NCBI RefSeq assembly: GCF_032484785.1
Contig: NZ_JAUETR010000001.1
Coordinates: forward strand, 558,001 to 622,000
DNA: 64,000 nt
Source: Bradyrhizobium sp. SZCCHNS1050
GTDB lineage: Bacteria; Pseudomonadota; Alphaproteobacteria; Rhizobiales; Xanthobacteraceae
Direction of reading: 5' to 3'
Shown one piece after another: positions 1 through 7,415 of this stretch; position 1 is the stretch's first letter; each line of letters starts with the position of its first letter. The notes beneath the pieces are model-generated. The model worked only from the letters and a program-made list of their open reading frames with translations. It was not told the origin of the DNA and searched no databases. The position numbers and the translations under genes were made by a program.

Positions 1-450
1 TTCATCGACATGATGAACGCGCTCGGCGGCAACGGCGTCGCGATGGGCTACGATCAGGTCTTCAGCGCGCTGCAGACCGGCGTGATCGACGGGGCCGAAA
101 ACAATCCGCCGAGCTACGTCTCCAGCAATCATTACACGGCCGCGAAGTACTATTCGCTCACCCAGCATCTCGTCATTCCGGAAATCCTCGTATTCTCGAA
201 GCGGTCCTGGGCAAACCTGTCGACCGACGACCAGACCTTGATCAAGAAGTTCGCGCGCGAAGCGCAGATGGAGGAGCGCGAACTCTGGAAGGCCTACGAG
301 CGGGAAGCGATTGAGAAGGCCAAGGCCGGTGGCTCCGAGATCGTCGAAATCGCCAACAAGGCGCCGTTCCAGAAGGCCGTGAAGCCGGTCTGGGACAAAT
401 ACGGTCCGAAGTACCAAGAAATGATCAAGCGCATTCAGGACATCGCATAG
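1..450 (+). CDS. dctP: TRAP transporter substrate-binding protein DctP, C-terminal part (5' end outside window)
   Basis: The reading frame is open from the first base, so the gene starts upstream and only about the last 149 residues are seen. They match the C-terminal half of DctP-family periplasmic receptors: the segment 'VFSALQTGVIDGAENNPPSY' is the family's conserved ligand-site region, followed by the usual amphipathic helices and a Lys/Ile-rich tail ending at the stop at 448-450. DctP proteins capture organic acids (often C4-dicarboxylates or other carboxylates) in the periplasm and deliver them to the DctQM membrane pair. The substrate cannot be told from this part. The next genes are a decayed dctQM remnant, so this receptor probably no longer has its own membrane partner unless one lies elsewhere. 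Confidence 0.9.
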   Translation, partial: FIDMMNALGGNGVAMGYDQVFSALQTGVIDGAENNPPSYVSSNHYTAAKYYSLTQHLVIPEILVFSKRSWANLSTDDQTLIKKFAREAQMEERELWKAYEREAIEKAKAGGSEIVEIANKAPFQKAVKPVWDKYGPKYQEMIKRIQDIA

Positions 451-486
451 ACCGCACGCTCGGTTCGGACGATCAGGAGGCTTACG

Positions 487-908
487 ATGGCCGGACTCTA
501 TCGCCGGGCGATGGATGCACTGTATCCCGCTTGCGTCATCGTGGGCGTAACGGCGCTCGTGCTGATCTCAGCCGTCATCCCTTGGGCGGTCTTCACCCGC
601 TACGTCCTGAACGGCGCCGCTTCCTGGCCCGAGGCGATGGCCGTCCTGTTGTGCTGGTGCCACCAAGCCCTAACGCCGTCCTTCACGCGCTCGCGACCGG
701 CGGGACGATCTCGATCAGCGCGCTGTTCATGGCGGGTGTATTCCCGGGGCCGCTGCTCGGCTTCTCGCTGATCCTGCTCTGCATCGTGATCGCCTATCGC
801 GAGGGCCATCCCCCACGGCCAGCGGGTCCGGCCAAGGATTTGGTCGTCCGCCGCCCCCCCGAAATCCAGCTCGCCGCCGGCGAGATACGGCCATCATCGG
901 CTAGGTAG
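487..908 (+). pseudogene. Decayed TRAP permease: dctQ N-terminus joined to a dctM fragment
   Basis: A good start (ATG 487 after AGGAGG) opens a DctQ-like protein: one hydrophobic segment, then 'RYVLNGAASWPEAMAVLL', typical of the small TRAP membrane subunit. Similarity stops near base 655. From there another frame (frame 3) carries 'PPSPNAVLHALATGGTISIS' and 'ALFMAGVFPG', which belongs to the middle of the large subunit DctM. The rest of dctQ (about 100 residues) and the beginning and end of dctM (over 300 residues) are missing. An internal deletion plus frame change explains this best. No working permease can be made from it. Domain assignment is from family knowledge; the junction position is approximate. 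Confidence 0.75.
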
Positions 909-933
909 GACGCCGGAAAATGCCTCGCCGCCC

Positions 934-1665
934 CTACTCGTCTTCGTCTTGACCAGCCTCCGCCAATCCGCGTAGCGGCTCGGGGTTCAGAAGCACGATC
1001 GCCCCGTGCTCGAGGCGGACCCAGTCCCGCGCGGCCCATGCACGCAACTGCTTGTTGATGCTCTCCCGCGTCATGCCGACCATTTCGCTGATCTCCTGCT
1101 GCGTGATGGCAATGGTGCGGCTCGCGGCATCCAGCTTGCGCTTGTCGGTCAGGCCGAGCAGCGCACTGGCAAGGCGGCGGGGAAGATCCTGAAGGATGAC
1201 CTGCTCGACCTGGTCGCTGGTCCAGCGCAGCCGATCGCAAAGCAGCTCGATGAACTTCATTGCCAGCACCGGCTGGCTCTTTACGAACGGCAGGAATTCG
1301 CGCCGATCGATGACCAGGATCTCGCAGTTCGTATTGGCCGTTGCATCGGCTGTACGTTCTCGTCCGTCGAGCACGGCGACTTCGCCGAATATCTCGCCGG
1401 CGCTGATCAGGTTCAGGATAGCATTGCGGCCGTCGGGCGACGAGACACTGATTTTGACGGTGCCACTGATCACGGCATACAAGCTCGAGCCGGGATCGCC
1501 TTTTGAGAAGATGGTTGCACCGCGCTTGAGCGATGTCGGCTTGGCGTAGCGGCAGAGCTGATCGACCGCATCAGCCTCGAGTTCACGAAAAATCGGATGC
1601 TGACGCAGCACCGACAGCTTGCCGTTGTTGGTAGGTCGGACGCTCGCCCGCTTTTCCTCAGCCAC
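934..1665 (-). CDS. Crp/Fnr-family transcriptional regulator
   Basis: This is a 243-residue protein with an N-terminal cyclic-nucleotide-binding-like beta-roll (about residues 20-140; 'GDPGSSLYAVISGTVKIS', 'GEIFGEVAVLDGRERTADAT') and a C-terminal winged helix-turn-helix (about 160-225; 'ITQQEISEMVGMTRESINKQ'). The Gly-Glu and Arg-Thr pair of the cAMP pocket is present, so it is closer to CRP than to FNR, and it lacks the N-terminal iron-sulfur cysteines. I chose GTG at 1665 because GGGAGA lies six bases before it; the longer TTG start at 1701 has no ribosome site. It stands alone between the TRAP remnant and a FixK-type block. Ligand and targets are unknown. Confidence 0.85.
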   Translation of the reverse strand: MAEEKRASVRPTNNGKLSVLRQHPIFRELEADAVDQLCRYAKPTSLKRGATIFSKGDPGSSLYAVISGTVKISVSSPDGRNAILNLISAGEIFGEVAVLDGRERTADATANTNCEILVIDRREFLPFVKSQPVLAMKFIELLCDRLRWTSDQVEQVILQDLPRRLASALLGLTDKRKLDAASRTIAITQQEISEMVGMTRESINKQLRAWAARDWVRLEHGAIVLLNPEPLRGLAEAGQDEDE

Positions 1666-1701
1666 ACCGCATCTCCCAGGCGTCCGAATACCGCCGCCCA
1701 A

Positions 1702-2035
1702 GGGAGAGGTCCAAAGCCGGTGGCCAAAGCCCCGCGAATGTCAGGGGACTATGGACACGCCTACAGCCACCAGCAAAGACGATCCCTCAGACTTGCGACC
1801 ACCGATCCTCGATTTCATTGCACCTCGGAATACGGCAGATCGGCGGATTGTCCAGGAAAATGCGGCGAACGCTCAACGGCAAAGCCATGTGCCAATCGAC
1901 GCCGGAGGCGTTTCCGCCGCAGATACGGGCCCGGCATACATTGTGCAGCGCGTGGGAATCGTCCAGCCGCCCCGTCGGACCAGCAGCGCTACTCTTCTGA
2001 GCGCAAGATGCCGCAGTCCAAGGGCAGCCTGTACC
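1702..2035. other. Intergenic stretch without a convincing gene
   Basis: About 330 bases lie between the Crp-like gene and the 34-codon gene. Overlapping frames exist on both strands but their residue composition is Arg/Pro-rich and looks non-protein. An ATG at 1751 with AGGGG before it opens a frame to 2059, but it runs into the neighbouring small gene and shows no recognisable domain. I call no gene here. Confidence 0.5.
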
Positions 2036-2140
2036 TCACACCCGATGCCTTGTCTGTGAATCAGCCCAAAGCAGGACCGCGGCGAACCCGACAAAGACCC
2101 CCACAACTGCAAAGCTGACCAACATAGCGTCGAGCGGCAT
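2036..2140 (-). CDS. 34-residue single-pass membrane peptide under a FixK-type box
   Basis: ATG at 2140 follows a strong GGAGAGAG ribosome site. The peptide begins MPLDAM, has one hydrophobic stretch (about residues 7-25, Val/Phe/Ala/Leu-rich with two glycines) and ends with a polar tail WADSQTRHRV. It looks like a small inner-membrane subunit or assembly peptide, comparable in size to CydX- or CcoS-like peptides, though I do not recognise it as one of them. A perfect TTGAT-N4-ATCAA box centred 64 bases before the start predicts a transcript start about 23 bases upstream of the ATG, as for other genes here. It sits between two Crp/Fnr regulators. The function is unknown; a role tied to low oxygen is inferred from the box only. 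Confidence 0.65.
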   Translation of the reverse strand: MPLDAMLVSFAVVGVFVGFAAVLLWADSQTRHRV

Positions 2141-2197
2141 GTCTCTCTCCCCTGTTCGAGTTTGAGATACAGTTCCCTACCGGCTGCGCGACAGTCC

Positions 2198-2211
2198 TTG
2201 ATCCAGATCAA
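2198..2211 (-). promoter_or_regulatory. FixK/FNR box TTGAT-CCAG-ATCAA
   Basis: This is a perfect match to the FNR/FixK consensus half-sites. Its centre (2204.5) lies about 64 bases before the ATG of the 34-codon gene. It also lies just past the 3' end of the fnr-like gene, so it most likely serves the small gene. Confidence 0.75.
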
Positions 2212-2236
2212 TGCAATGCGGATTTCGCCAACGATG

Positions 2237-2950
2237 TCAGGCAGCAGCCATTGCTTCGGCTCGTGCCGAGTCCCGAAGCGAGACGCCCCCGGGCAGGATC
2301 GCGATGATGCCCTCCCGTTCGAGCTTCGTGAACGTTCGACTGACGGTCTCGATGGTGAGCCCGAGATAGTCAGCGATATCCTGCCGACTCATCGGCAACG
2401 GTACCATGTTAGAGGGCCCCCGAAGCTCCACCAGCCGATCCCTCCAGCCAACGAGGAATGTCGCGACCTTCTCCTCGGCTGATCGGCGCCCAAGAAGTAC
2501 CATGTGATCACGCGCCTGATTCAGCTCCTGCACGGCCAGTTCGTTCATCCGGCGCAGCAGATTCGGCTTGTCCTCGGCAAAGCGTCCGAACGGTCCCTTC
2601 GCGAACTGGCAGACGGTGACGGGACCGATCGCGTCAGCCGAAAATCCGTGCCGTTCCTCCGTCGTCATGCCGACGAAGTCACCGGGGAGCGCAAATCCGA
2701 CGATCTGCCTGCGTCCGTCGGGGAGAAGCTTGTAGAGCCTCATTACCCCATCCAATAAATTGTAGAAGCAGGACGACGTGTCTTCCTGCGCGAAAACCGT
2801 CTCGCAGGTCGCAAAATGCGCTCGGCGGCTGAGGTGCTCGAATTCGCGCATTTCGAACTGGTCGAGCGACGCACAGACACTGAATCCCCGCACGGCACAA
2901 TCGGCACAGGCCTGCCCGTGGAAATCGATTGCAACAAGAGACGTCTTCAT
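2237..2950 (-). CDS. FNR/FnrN-type oxygen-sensing transcription regulator
   Basis: This is a 237-residue Crp/Fnr protein. The N-terminus has cysteines at 15, 18 and 26 (C-x2-C-x7-C) and a further Cys at about 114, the pattern expected to hold an oxygen-labile [4Fe-4S] cluster in FNR/FnrN/AadR proteins. A sensor beta-roll follows (about 30-150), then a dimer helix and an FNR-type recognition helix 'MSRQDIADYLGLTIETVSRT'. ATG 2950 has GGAG at a good distance; the upstream extension to 3112 is rejected because it crosses the promoter box. A perfect FNR box at 3017-3030 lies between this gene and a divergent cytochrome c gene, so autoregulation is likely. It is the best candidate in the window, possibly with a FixK elsewhere, for the factor acting on the many similar boxes. 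Confidence 0.88.
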   Translation of the reverse strand: MKTSLVAIDFHGQACADCAVRGFSVCASLDQFEMREFEHLSRRAHFATCETVFAQEDTSSCFYNLLDGVMRLYKLLPDGRRQIVGFALPGDFVGMTTEERHGFSADAIGPVTVCQFAKGPFGRFAEDKPNLLRRMNELAVQELNQARDHMVLLGRRSAEEKVATFLVGWRDRLVELRGPSNMVPLPMSRQDIADYLGLTIETVSRTFTKLEREGIIAILPGGVSLRDSARAEAMAAA

Positions 2951-3016
2951 ACGGGGGCTCCGGTGGGCCAAGCGCAAAGAGAATGATTGCATTCTAACGG
3001 ACGCTCGAAGTTCCGA

Positions 3017-3030
3017 TTGATTCAAATCAA
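3017..3030. promoter_or_regulatory. FixK/FNR box TTGAT-TCAA-ATCAA shared by fnr-like and cytochrome c genes
   Basis: This is a perfect consensus match in the divergent spacer. With the site at -41.5, the cytochrome transcript would begin near 3065, 24 bases before its ATG. On the other strand the fnr transcript would begin near 2982, 32 bases before its ATG. Confidence 0.8.
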
Positions 3031-3088
3031 ACGAACCAACAATCCGGGCCCTATCGTGGCCGCCACTCCCAACCAATGGATATCGTGA

Positions 3089-3406
3089 ATGCAGCGGCTT
3101 GTTCTGTGCCACCTTCTCGCCGCGATTGCGTTGGCGACCCCGTCATACGCGACGTCGACGGCGCAGCAACGCGGACAGGCTTTCGCGAAGGCCCACTGCG
3201 CACGATGCCACGCCATTGGTCGAACGGGAGATAGCCCGTTCGAACCGGCTCCTCCGTTCCGAAGCCTCCATCTCCGCTACCCGATCGAATCTTTGGGCGA
3301 AGCGCTCGCGGAGGGGATCATGACTGGTCACCCGGCCATGCCCCAATTCCAGCTTGCGCCGCCGCAGATCCACGATCTGCTCTCGTATTTGAAGAGCTTG
3401 GAATAG
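3089..3406 (+). CDS. Small periplasmic c-type cytochrome
   Basis: The 105-residue precursor has a signal peptide (about residues 1-22, hydrophobic, Ala-x-Ala-like end). A heme-attachment motif CARCH covers residues 37-41, and a candidate axial methionine lies in 'GHPAMPQF' near residue 82. This is a one-heme class I cytochrome c fold. Such proteins carry electrons between membrane complexes in the periplasm. It is divergent from the FNR-type regulator and preceded by a perfect FNR box, so expression under low oxygen is likely. The ribosome site is weak (GGATATCGTGA). The redox partner is not evident from the neighbours; a similar protein is encoded at 31186-31500. Confidence 0.85.
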   Translation: MQRLVLCHLLAAIALATPSYATSTAQQRGQAFAKAHCARCHAIGRTGDSPFEPAPPFRSLHLRYPIESLGEALAEGIMTGHPAMPQFQLAPPQIHDLLSYLKSLE

Positions 3407-3416
3407 CCCGATCGAT

Positions 3417-4517
3417 TCAGAGCGCCTGTATCGTCCAGGTCAGAATCGATTTGGCAATCCGGCCGAAGGCCTCATCGAAGGCGGACACGGCATCAGCAGG
3501 ATCAAGCCGGGCAACGGGCTGGCTTTCGCCAAACAGCCGAGACGCGATGGCCTTGCCGTTCTTGTCGACGAGGCGAGCCGACAGGCCAATTTCCACCGCG
3601 GCGGTATCGCCATTGATCCGGAAACGGCGGACATCGATCAGCAGCTGAAAATCCGGCTGGCCCAGATCGGATGTCCGCAGCGGAGCGTGGGCCACATCGT
3701 AGTTCTCGAAGGCATCGATCAGACGTGATTGCAACAACTTGGGGATGCTGTCAGCCCACAGGAAATCACCGAACCCGGGGTAGTCCTTTGTGGGCGTGAA
3801 CAGCATGCGCTGAGTCTGCAGCATCGCCACGGCCGTGGGCTCAGGTATCGAGAGCTGACCCTTGATGGTCTTGTTGACCGGCCCCAGTTCTCTTGGCGCG
3901 CTCAGATCATAGGTGACTTTCTGTGCTGGAGCACCGCCTCCCGTCATTTTCTCCAGACCCGAGACGATTCCATCGAGCTTGCCGGTATTCCGCGCGAGGC
4001 CGTCCGAGAATGTCTTGAGGTTAGCGATCGTATCTTTGAGCGGCCCGGCATTCTCCGCAAGAACTGCGTCGACACGCCGCAGGGCGTCCCGGGCGGCCTG
4101 CGTCATGCTTTGTCCGGCGCCTGGTTCTGCAATCAAGGTCGATACGGCACTCGCCGCTCCTGCAGACGCGCCGCCCTCCAGCGCGATCACCGGCACTCCG
4201 GTCAGCCCCTGAAATTCCAACCCTACTTTGGTGTCGGCGCGCACCGGGGTCGTCGACGCCACGGAAATCGTTGCGTTGACCCGACGCGGATCGTTCGGCG
4301 CCAGACCGAGCTCAGTCACCTCGCCGACCCGGATTCCGTTGAACAGAACGGCAGCCCCGACCAGCAGGCCGGGCACCGAGCCCTCGAACTGCACGTGATA
4401 GGTCGTGCGAGGCCCGAGTCCTCCGGTGTTGTTGAGCCAGTAAACGAAGCCAAAGATCGCGACGATGGCCGCCAGCACGAAGCCGCCGATGACAGCGAAG
4501 GGCGCACGGGTTTCCAT
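3417..4517 (-). CDS. MlaD/MCE-domain lipid transporter subunit fused to an ABC-transport auxiliary domain
   Basis: This is a 366-residue protein. An N-terminal membrane anchor (about 8-30) is followed by an MCE/MlaD beta-barrel domain (about 38-120, 'GSVPGLLVGAAVLFNGIRVG') and a helical/coiled region (about 140-190). The C-terminal part (about 200-365) resembles the ABC_trans_aux (DUF330/PqiC-type) lipoprotein domain. In many bacteria that auxiliary domain is a separate outer-membrane lipoprotein; here it is joined to the MCE subunit. Family knowledge says such systems move phospholipids between inner and outer membranes. It is the last of three genes: the ATPase stop lies three bases before this start and the permease comes before that. 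The fusion call rests on recognition of both halves; the second half is less certain. Confidence 0.8.
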   Translation of the reverse strand: METRAPFAVIGGFVLAAIVAIFGFVYWLNNTGGLGPRTTYHVQFEGSVPGLLVGAAVLFNGIRVGEVTELGLAPNDPRRVNATISVASTTPVRADTKVGLEFQGLTGVPVIALEGGASAGAASAVSTLIAEPGAGQSMTQAARDALRRVDAVLAENAGPLKDTIANLKTFSDGLARNTGKLDGIVSGLEKMTGGGAPAQKVTYDLSAPRELGPVNKTIKGQLSIPEPTAVAMLQTQRMLFTPTKDYPGFGDFLWADSIPKLLQSRLIDAFENYDVAHAPLRTSDLGQPDFQLLIDVRRFRINGDTAAVEIGLSARLVDKNGKAIASRLFGESQPVARLDPADAVSAFDEAFGRIAKSILTWTIQAL

Positions 4518-4520
4518 CTT

Positions 4521-5300
4521 TCAACTCGCTTTTGGTTGCAGCATCTGGGATCGCTTGCCGTGAAAATAGGCTTTGACCCATGGATGTTCTGATCGGAGGA
4601 GGTCGCTCATAGGACCAATCGCCACGATCCTGCCATCGGCCAACGCAGCGACACGGTCGCAGACCGTGTTGAGGCTGGCGAGGTCATGGGTCACCATGAA
4701 CACCGTCAATCCCAACGTCAGCTGGAGCGTCTTGATCAGGGCGTCGAAGTCGCCGGCGGAGATCGGATCGAGGCCGGAGGTCGGCTCATCAAGAAATACG
4801 ATCGCCGGATCGAGAGCGAGGGCGCGCGCCAGCGCGGCGCGCTTCGTCATGCCGCCGGATAGCTCGGCTGGGAATTTATCACCGTCCTCTGCGCGAAGGC
4901 CGACCATTTCGAGCTTGGCTATCGCGATCTCATCCATCAACTCCTGCGACATCTGCAGGCTCTCGCGCAGCGGAAACTGTACGTTCTGTTTGACCGTCAG
5001 TGACGAGAACAGAGCACCCTGCTGAAACAGAATTCCCCAGCGCTTCGCTGCAGCCTGCGTCGTCCGCTCCTCGGCGCCCCCAACGGTTGTCCCCATGACC
5101 TCAATGGTCCCGCTGCGCCGAGGAATGAGTCCGATGATCGTCCGCATCAGGACGGATTTTCCGCCGCCTGACGCGCCAACCAACCCGAGAATCTCACCGC
5201 GACGAACGTCGAGCGAAAGATTGTTCAGAACGAGCTGCCGGCCGAACCCGACAACGAGATCGGTCACGCGGATCGCGCTGGACACGCCAAGATCATCCAT
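4521..5300 (-). CDS. MlaF-type ABC transporter ATP-binding protein
   Basis: This 259-residue cytoplasmic ATPase has a Walker A motif 'GASGGGKSVL' (about 42-51), signature 'LSGGMTKRAALARALALDP' (note SGGM, typical of MlaF/TtgA2-type ATPases), Walker B 'IVFLDEPTSGLDP' and a switch histidine in 'MVTHDL'. It powers the lipid transporter formed with the adjacent permease (5303-6475) and MCE subunit (3417-4517). The spacing of 2-3 bases on both sides shows one operon. Confidence 0.9.
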   Translation of the reverse strand: MDDLGVSSAIRVTDLVVGFGRQLVLNNLSLDVRRGEILGLVGASGGGKSVLMRTIIGLIPRRSGTIEVMGTTVGGAEERTTQAAAKRWGILFQQGALFSSLTVKQNVQFPLRESLQMSQELMDEIAIAKLEMVGLRAEDGDKFPAELSGGMTKRAALARALALDPAIVFLDEPTSGLDPISAGDFDALIKTLQLTLGLTVFMVTHDLASLNTVCDRVAALADGRIVAIGPMSDLLRSEHPWVKAYFHGKRSQMLQPKAS

Positions 5301-5302
5301 CG

Positions 5303-6475
5303 CTACATTCCAATGGACGCAAAAAACACGGCGAAAAGACCATCGAGCACGATGACCAGGAAAATGGATTTCACCACGGATGTCGTAGTCTGTTGCCCCA
5401 GCGATTCGGCACTACCTTTCACACGAAGTCCCTCACTGCAGGCAACAATGCCGATCACCAGGGCCATGAACGGCGCCTTCAATATTCCCACTTCGAAGTG
5501 CGTCACCGAGATGGCATCGTGTAGCCGGGCGATGAAGATTGCCGGTCCCATCCCGCCATAGAGCTGGGCCACCAGCCCTCCTCCATACAGGCCAGCCATC
5601 GAGCCGATGAAGGCGAGAATTGGCAAGGTCAAGATCAACGCAACGATACGGGGCAGAATCAGCACCTCGACAGGGTCAAGTCCCATCGTCACCAGCGCGT
5701 CGATCTCCTCGCGCATCTTCATCGATCCAAGCTCGGCCGTGTAGGCGCTTCCCGACCGCCCTGCCACCATGATCGCGACGATCAGAACGCCAAGCTCGCG
5801 CAGGACCAGAATTCCGACCATGTCGACGACGTAAGACTCGGCACCGAAACGTCGAAAATGGAAGATCCCCTGCTGGGCGATGATGGCGCCGATCAGGAAT
5901 GTGATCAACACCACGATTGGAATGGCCTGCCACCCGATGCGGTACATCTGATAGACGAGGGAGGTCACGCGCAGAGATTGAGGCCGGCGCAGCGTGCGCA
6001 GCAGCGCAAAGAACAGCGCGGCCAACATGTCCAGAAACACCTTGATGTCCTGGGCGGCCCCCAGACTCGAACGACCGAGGTCGGTGAGTTTGGCGAGGAT
6101 CGGGTTCAGTCTCGGTGCCGGCTCGACGACTCGTCGATTGACCTGCCGGACCTCCTCGACGAGGCCGATGTAGTTTTCTGCTACCCCGATCATCTCGACC
6201 CGACGATCGCCCGCAGCAGCCCGGCGGCCGAGCTTCTCAAGCAACCAAGCACCGACGGTATCGATTTCGCTGACGGCCCCAAGATCGAGCTTCACGGCGG
6301 TCGCGCTGTTGATGCTGTTGCCGACAGAGCTGGTCAAGCTCTCGAGCTCTGCCACGTTCAGGGACACCCATGATCCGCTCGGACGAAGCTCGAGCACATC
6401 CTCCGTCGTCGCCGCGGTCAGTCCCGGATGAGCACGCAATTGGATGTCTCCCTCAGTCGGCGTGCCGAGGCACAC
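5303..6475 (-). CDS. MlaE-type ABC permease with N-terminal STAS-like domain
   Basis: This 390-residue protein has two parts. Residues about 25-110 look like a STAS/anti-sigma-antagonist fold fused to the front ('VKLDLGAVSEIDTVGAWLLE'). Residues about 140-390 are the MlaE permease with five or so membrane segments and the conserved 'GRSGSAYTAELGSMKMREEIDAL' region (seen in part). It is the membrane pore of the lipid transporter with the next two genes. Start choice is open: GTG 6475 has AGGA close by, while TTG 6439 has GAGGGAG. If the FixK box at 6506-6519 drives this operon, the transcript would start near 6471, which favours the TTG. The STAS fusion is common in alphaproteobacterial MlaE proteins. 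Confidence 0.88.
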   Translation of the reverse strand: MCLGTPTEGDIQLRAHPGLTAATTEDVLELRPSGSWVSLNVAELESLTSSVGNSINSATAVKLDLGAVSEIDTVGAWLLEKLGRRAAAGDRRVEMIGVAENYIGLVEEVRQVNRRVVEPAPRLNPILAKLTDLGRSSLGAAQDIKVFLDMLAALFFALLRTLRRPQSLRVTSLVYQMYRIGWQAIPIVVLITFLIGAIIAQQGIFHFRRFGAESYVVDMVGILVLRELGVLIVAIMVAGRSGSAYTAELGSMKMREEIDALVTMGLDPVEVLILPRIVALILTLPILAFIGSMAGLYGGGLVAQLYGGMGPAIFIARLHDAISVTHFEVGILKAPFMALVIGIVACSEGLRVKGSAESLGQQTTTSVVKSIFLVIVLDGLFAVFFASIGM

Positions 6476-6505
6476 CCGTTCCTAAATCGCGCCGATCTGC
6501 CTCGC

Positions 6506-6519
6506 TTGATCTGCGTCAA
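6506..6519. promoter_or_regulatory. FixK/FNR box TTGAT-CTGC-GTCAA between mla operon and small membrane genes
   Basis: This is a good FixK-type match in a divergent spacer. Centre 6512.5 predicts starts near 6471 (minus strand) or 6554 (plus strand, 47 bases before the ATG at 6601). Which operon it serves is unclear. Confidence 0.6.
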
Positions 6520-6600
6520 TCCCGTCAGCGCAACGGGTTGAGCGAAATCAAGCATCGTGCCGAGCTACGTTCTACAGTGATTTTGACGCAAGGACAAAAC

Positions 6601-6870
6601 ATGGCCATCGACCCGACGACCCTCCGGACCGAGCTGGAGAGCCTGACGCGAGAGCTAAGCCAGCTGTTGCGGGGCGCGGGTACGCCGCGTGACAACCCGG
6701 ACGCGCAACCAGCCGCCGGAATGCTCGCTGCAGCGATCGAGGCGCTAGACATGCGTCTAAGCGAGACAGACGTTCAGGTGGAACGAATGATCAGGGATCG
6801 TCCGATCGTGGCGACGGCTTCGGCCTTCGCCCTCGGGCTTGCCGTTGGCCTCCTGCTGCGGAGAACTTAA
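6601..6870 (+). CDS. Small DUF883/ElaB-like membrane-anchored protein
   Basis: ATG 6601 follows AAGGA at seven bases. The 89-residue product has a polar, helical N-terminal part with Asp/Glu/Arg-rich heptad-like stretches (1-65). It ends in one membrane segment 'ATASAFALGLAVGLLLRRT', the glycine-rich C-terminal anchor typical of YqjD/ElaB/DUF883-like stress proteins. Members of that group bind ribosomes or membranes in stationary phase in E. coli; whether this one does is unknown. It is directly followed, without a gap, by a membrane protein gene. A similar architecture is encoded at 28556-28816. Confidence 0.75.
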   Translation: MAIDPTTLRTELESLTRELSQLLRGAGTPRDNPDAQPAAGMLAAAIEALDMRLSETDVQVERMIRDRPIVATASAFALGLAVGLLLRRT

Positions 6871-7377
6871 GTGGATACCGAAAATGTCGTTAAACATTTA
6901 CGCCTTCTCTGGCGGACGGACCGGGTCATTGCCGACATCAGGCTTCGGCACTTGCTCGTCGGGCTTGGCCTCCGGGCCTTTGCGGCGCTGATCGCCGTCT
7001 TTGGCCTCCTGATGTTCGAGCTGGCGGCTTATCTTGCATTGGTCCAGGTCACCTCCGCGGTCGTGGCAGCCGCGGCACTCGGAGCCTGCAATATCGCGAT
7101 TGCGGCGATCCTGCTGATCATCGCATCCCGTGCACCGTCCGGCCGGGAACTCGAACTAGCCAACGAGATTCACTCCTCGGCGATGGACTCGCTGCAATTG
7201 GAAGCACGAGCTTTGCAGTCCCGAATCTCGAGCGTGGTCAACCATCCGCTCAACAGCCTCATTCCGCTGCTCATCGTTCCCATTGCGACGATGATCATCA
7301 GAACTCTCCGCTCGCATGGCGCTTCCGAAGGCGAGGCGGCGAGTCCGCCGTCCAATGACGACCACCATCCGACCTGA
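6871..7377 (+). CDS. Two-segment membrane protein, phage-holin-like/DUF1469 superfamily
   Basis: GTG 6871 comes immediately after the TAA of the previous gene, so translation is coupled. The 168-residue product has two long hydrophobic segments (about 30-58 and 62-88), a helical middle and another hydrophobic stretch near 125-145, then a polar His/Asp-rich tail. This fits the putative Actinobacterial holin-X/phage-holin superfamily members that sit beside YqjD/ElaB-like genes (YqjE position in enterobacteria). The function is not established. The pair may form a membrane stress module behind the FixK box at 6506. Confidence 0.7.
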   Translation: MDTENVVKHLRLLWRTDRVIADIRLRHLLVGLGLRAFAALIAVFGLLMFELAAYLALVQVTSAVVAAAALGACNIAIAAILLIIASRAPSGRELELANEIHSSAMDSLQLEARALQSRISSVVNHPLNSLIPLLIVPIATMIIRTLRSHGASEGEAASPPSNDDHHPT

Positions 7378-7415
7378 ACCGATGGACCGGGTGAGAGGAC
7401 ACCGAAGATCTGAGC

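Noticed and set aside
1751..2059. Small plus-strand frame starting at ATG 1751 with AGGGG
   Set aside because: The first half looks mildly protein-like but it runs into the well-supported 34-codon gene, and the end is non-protein-like.
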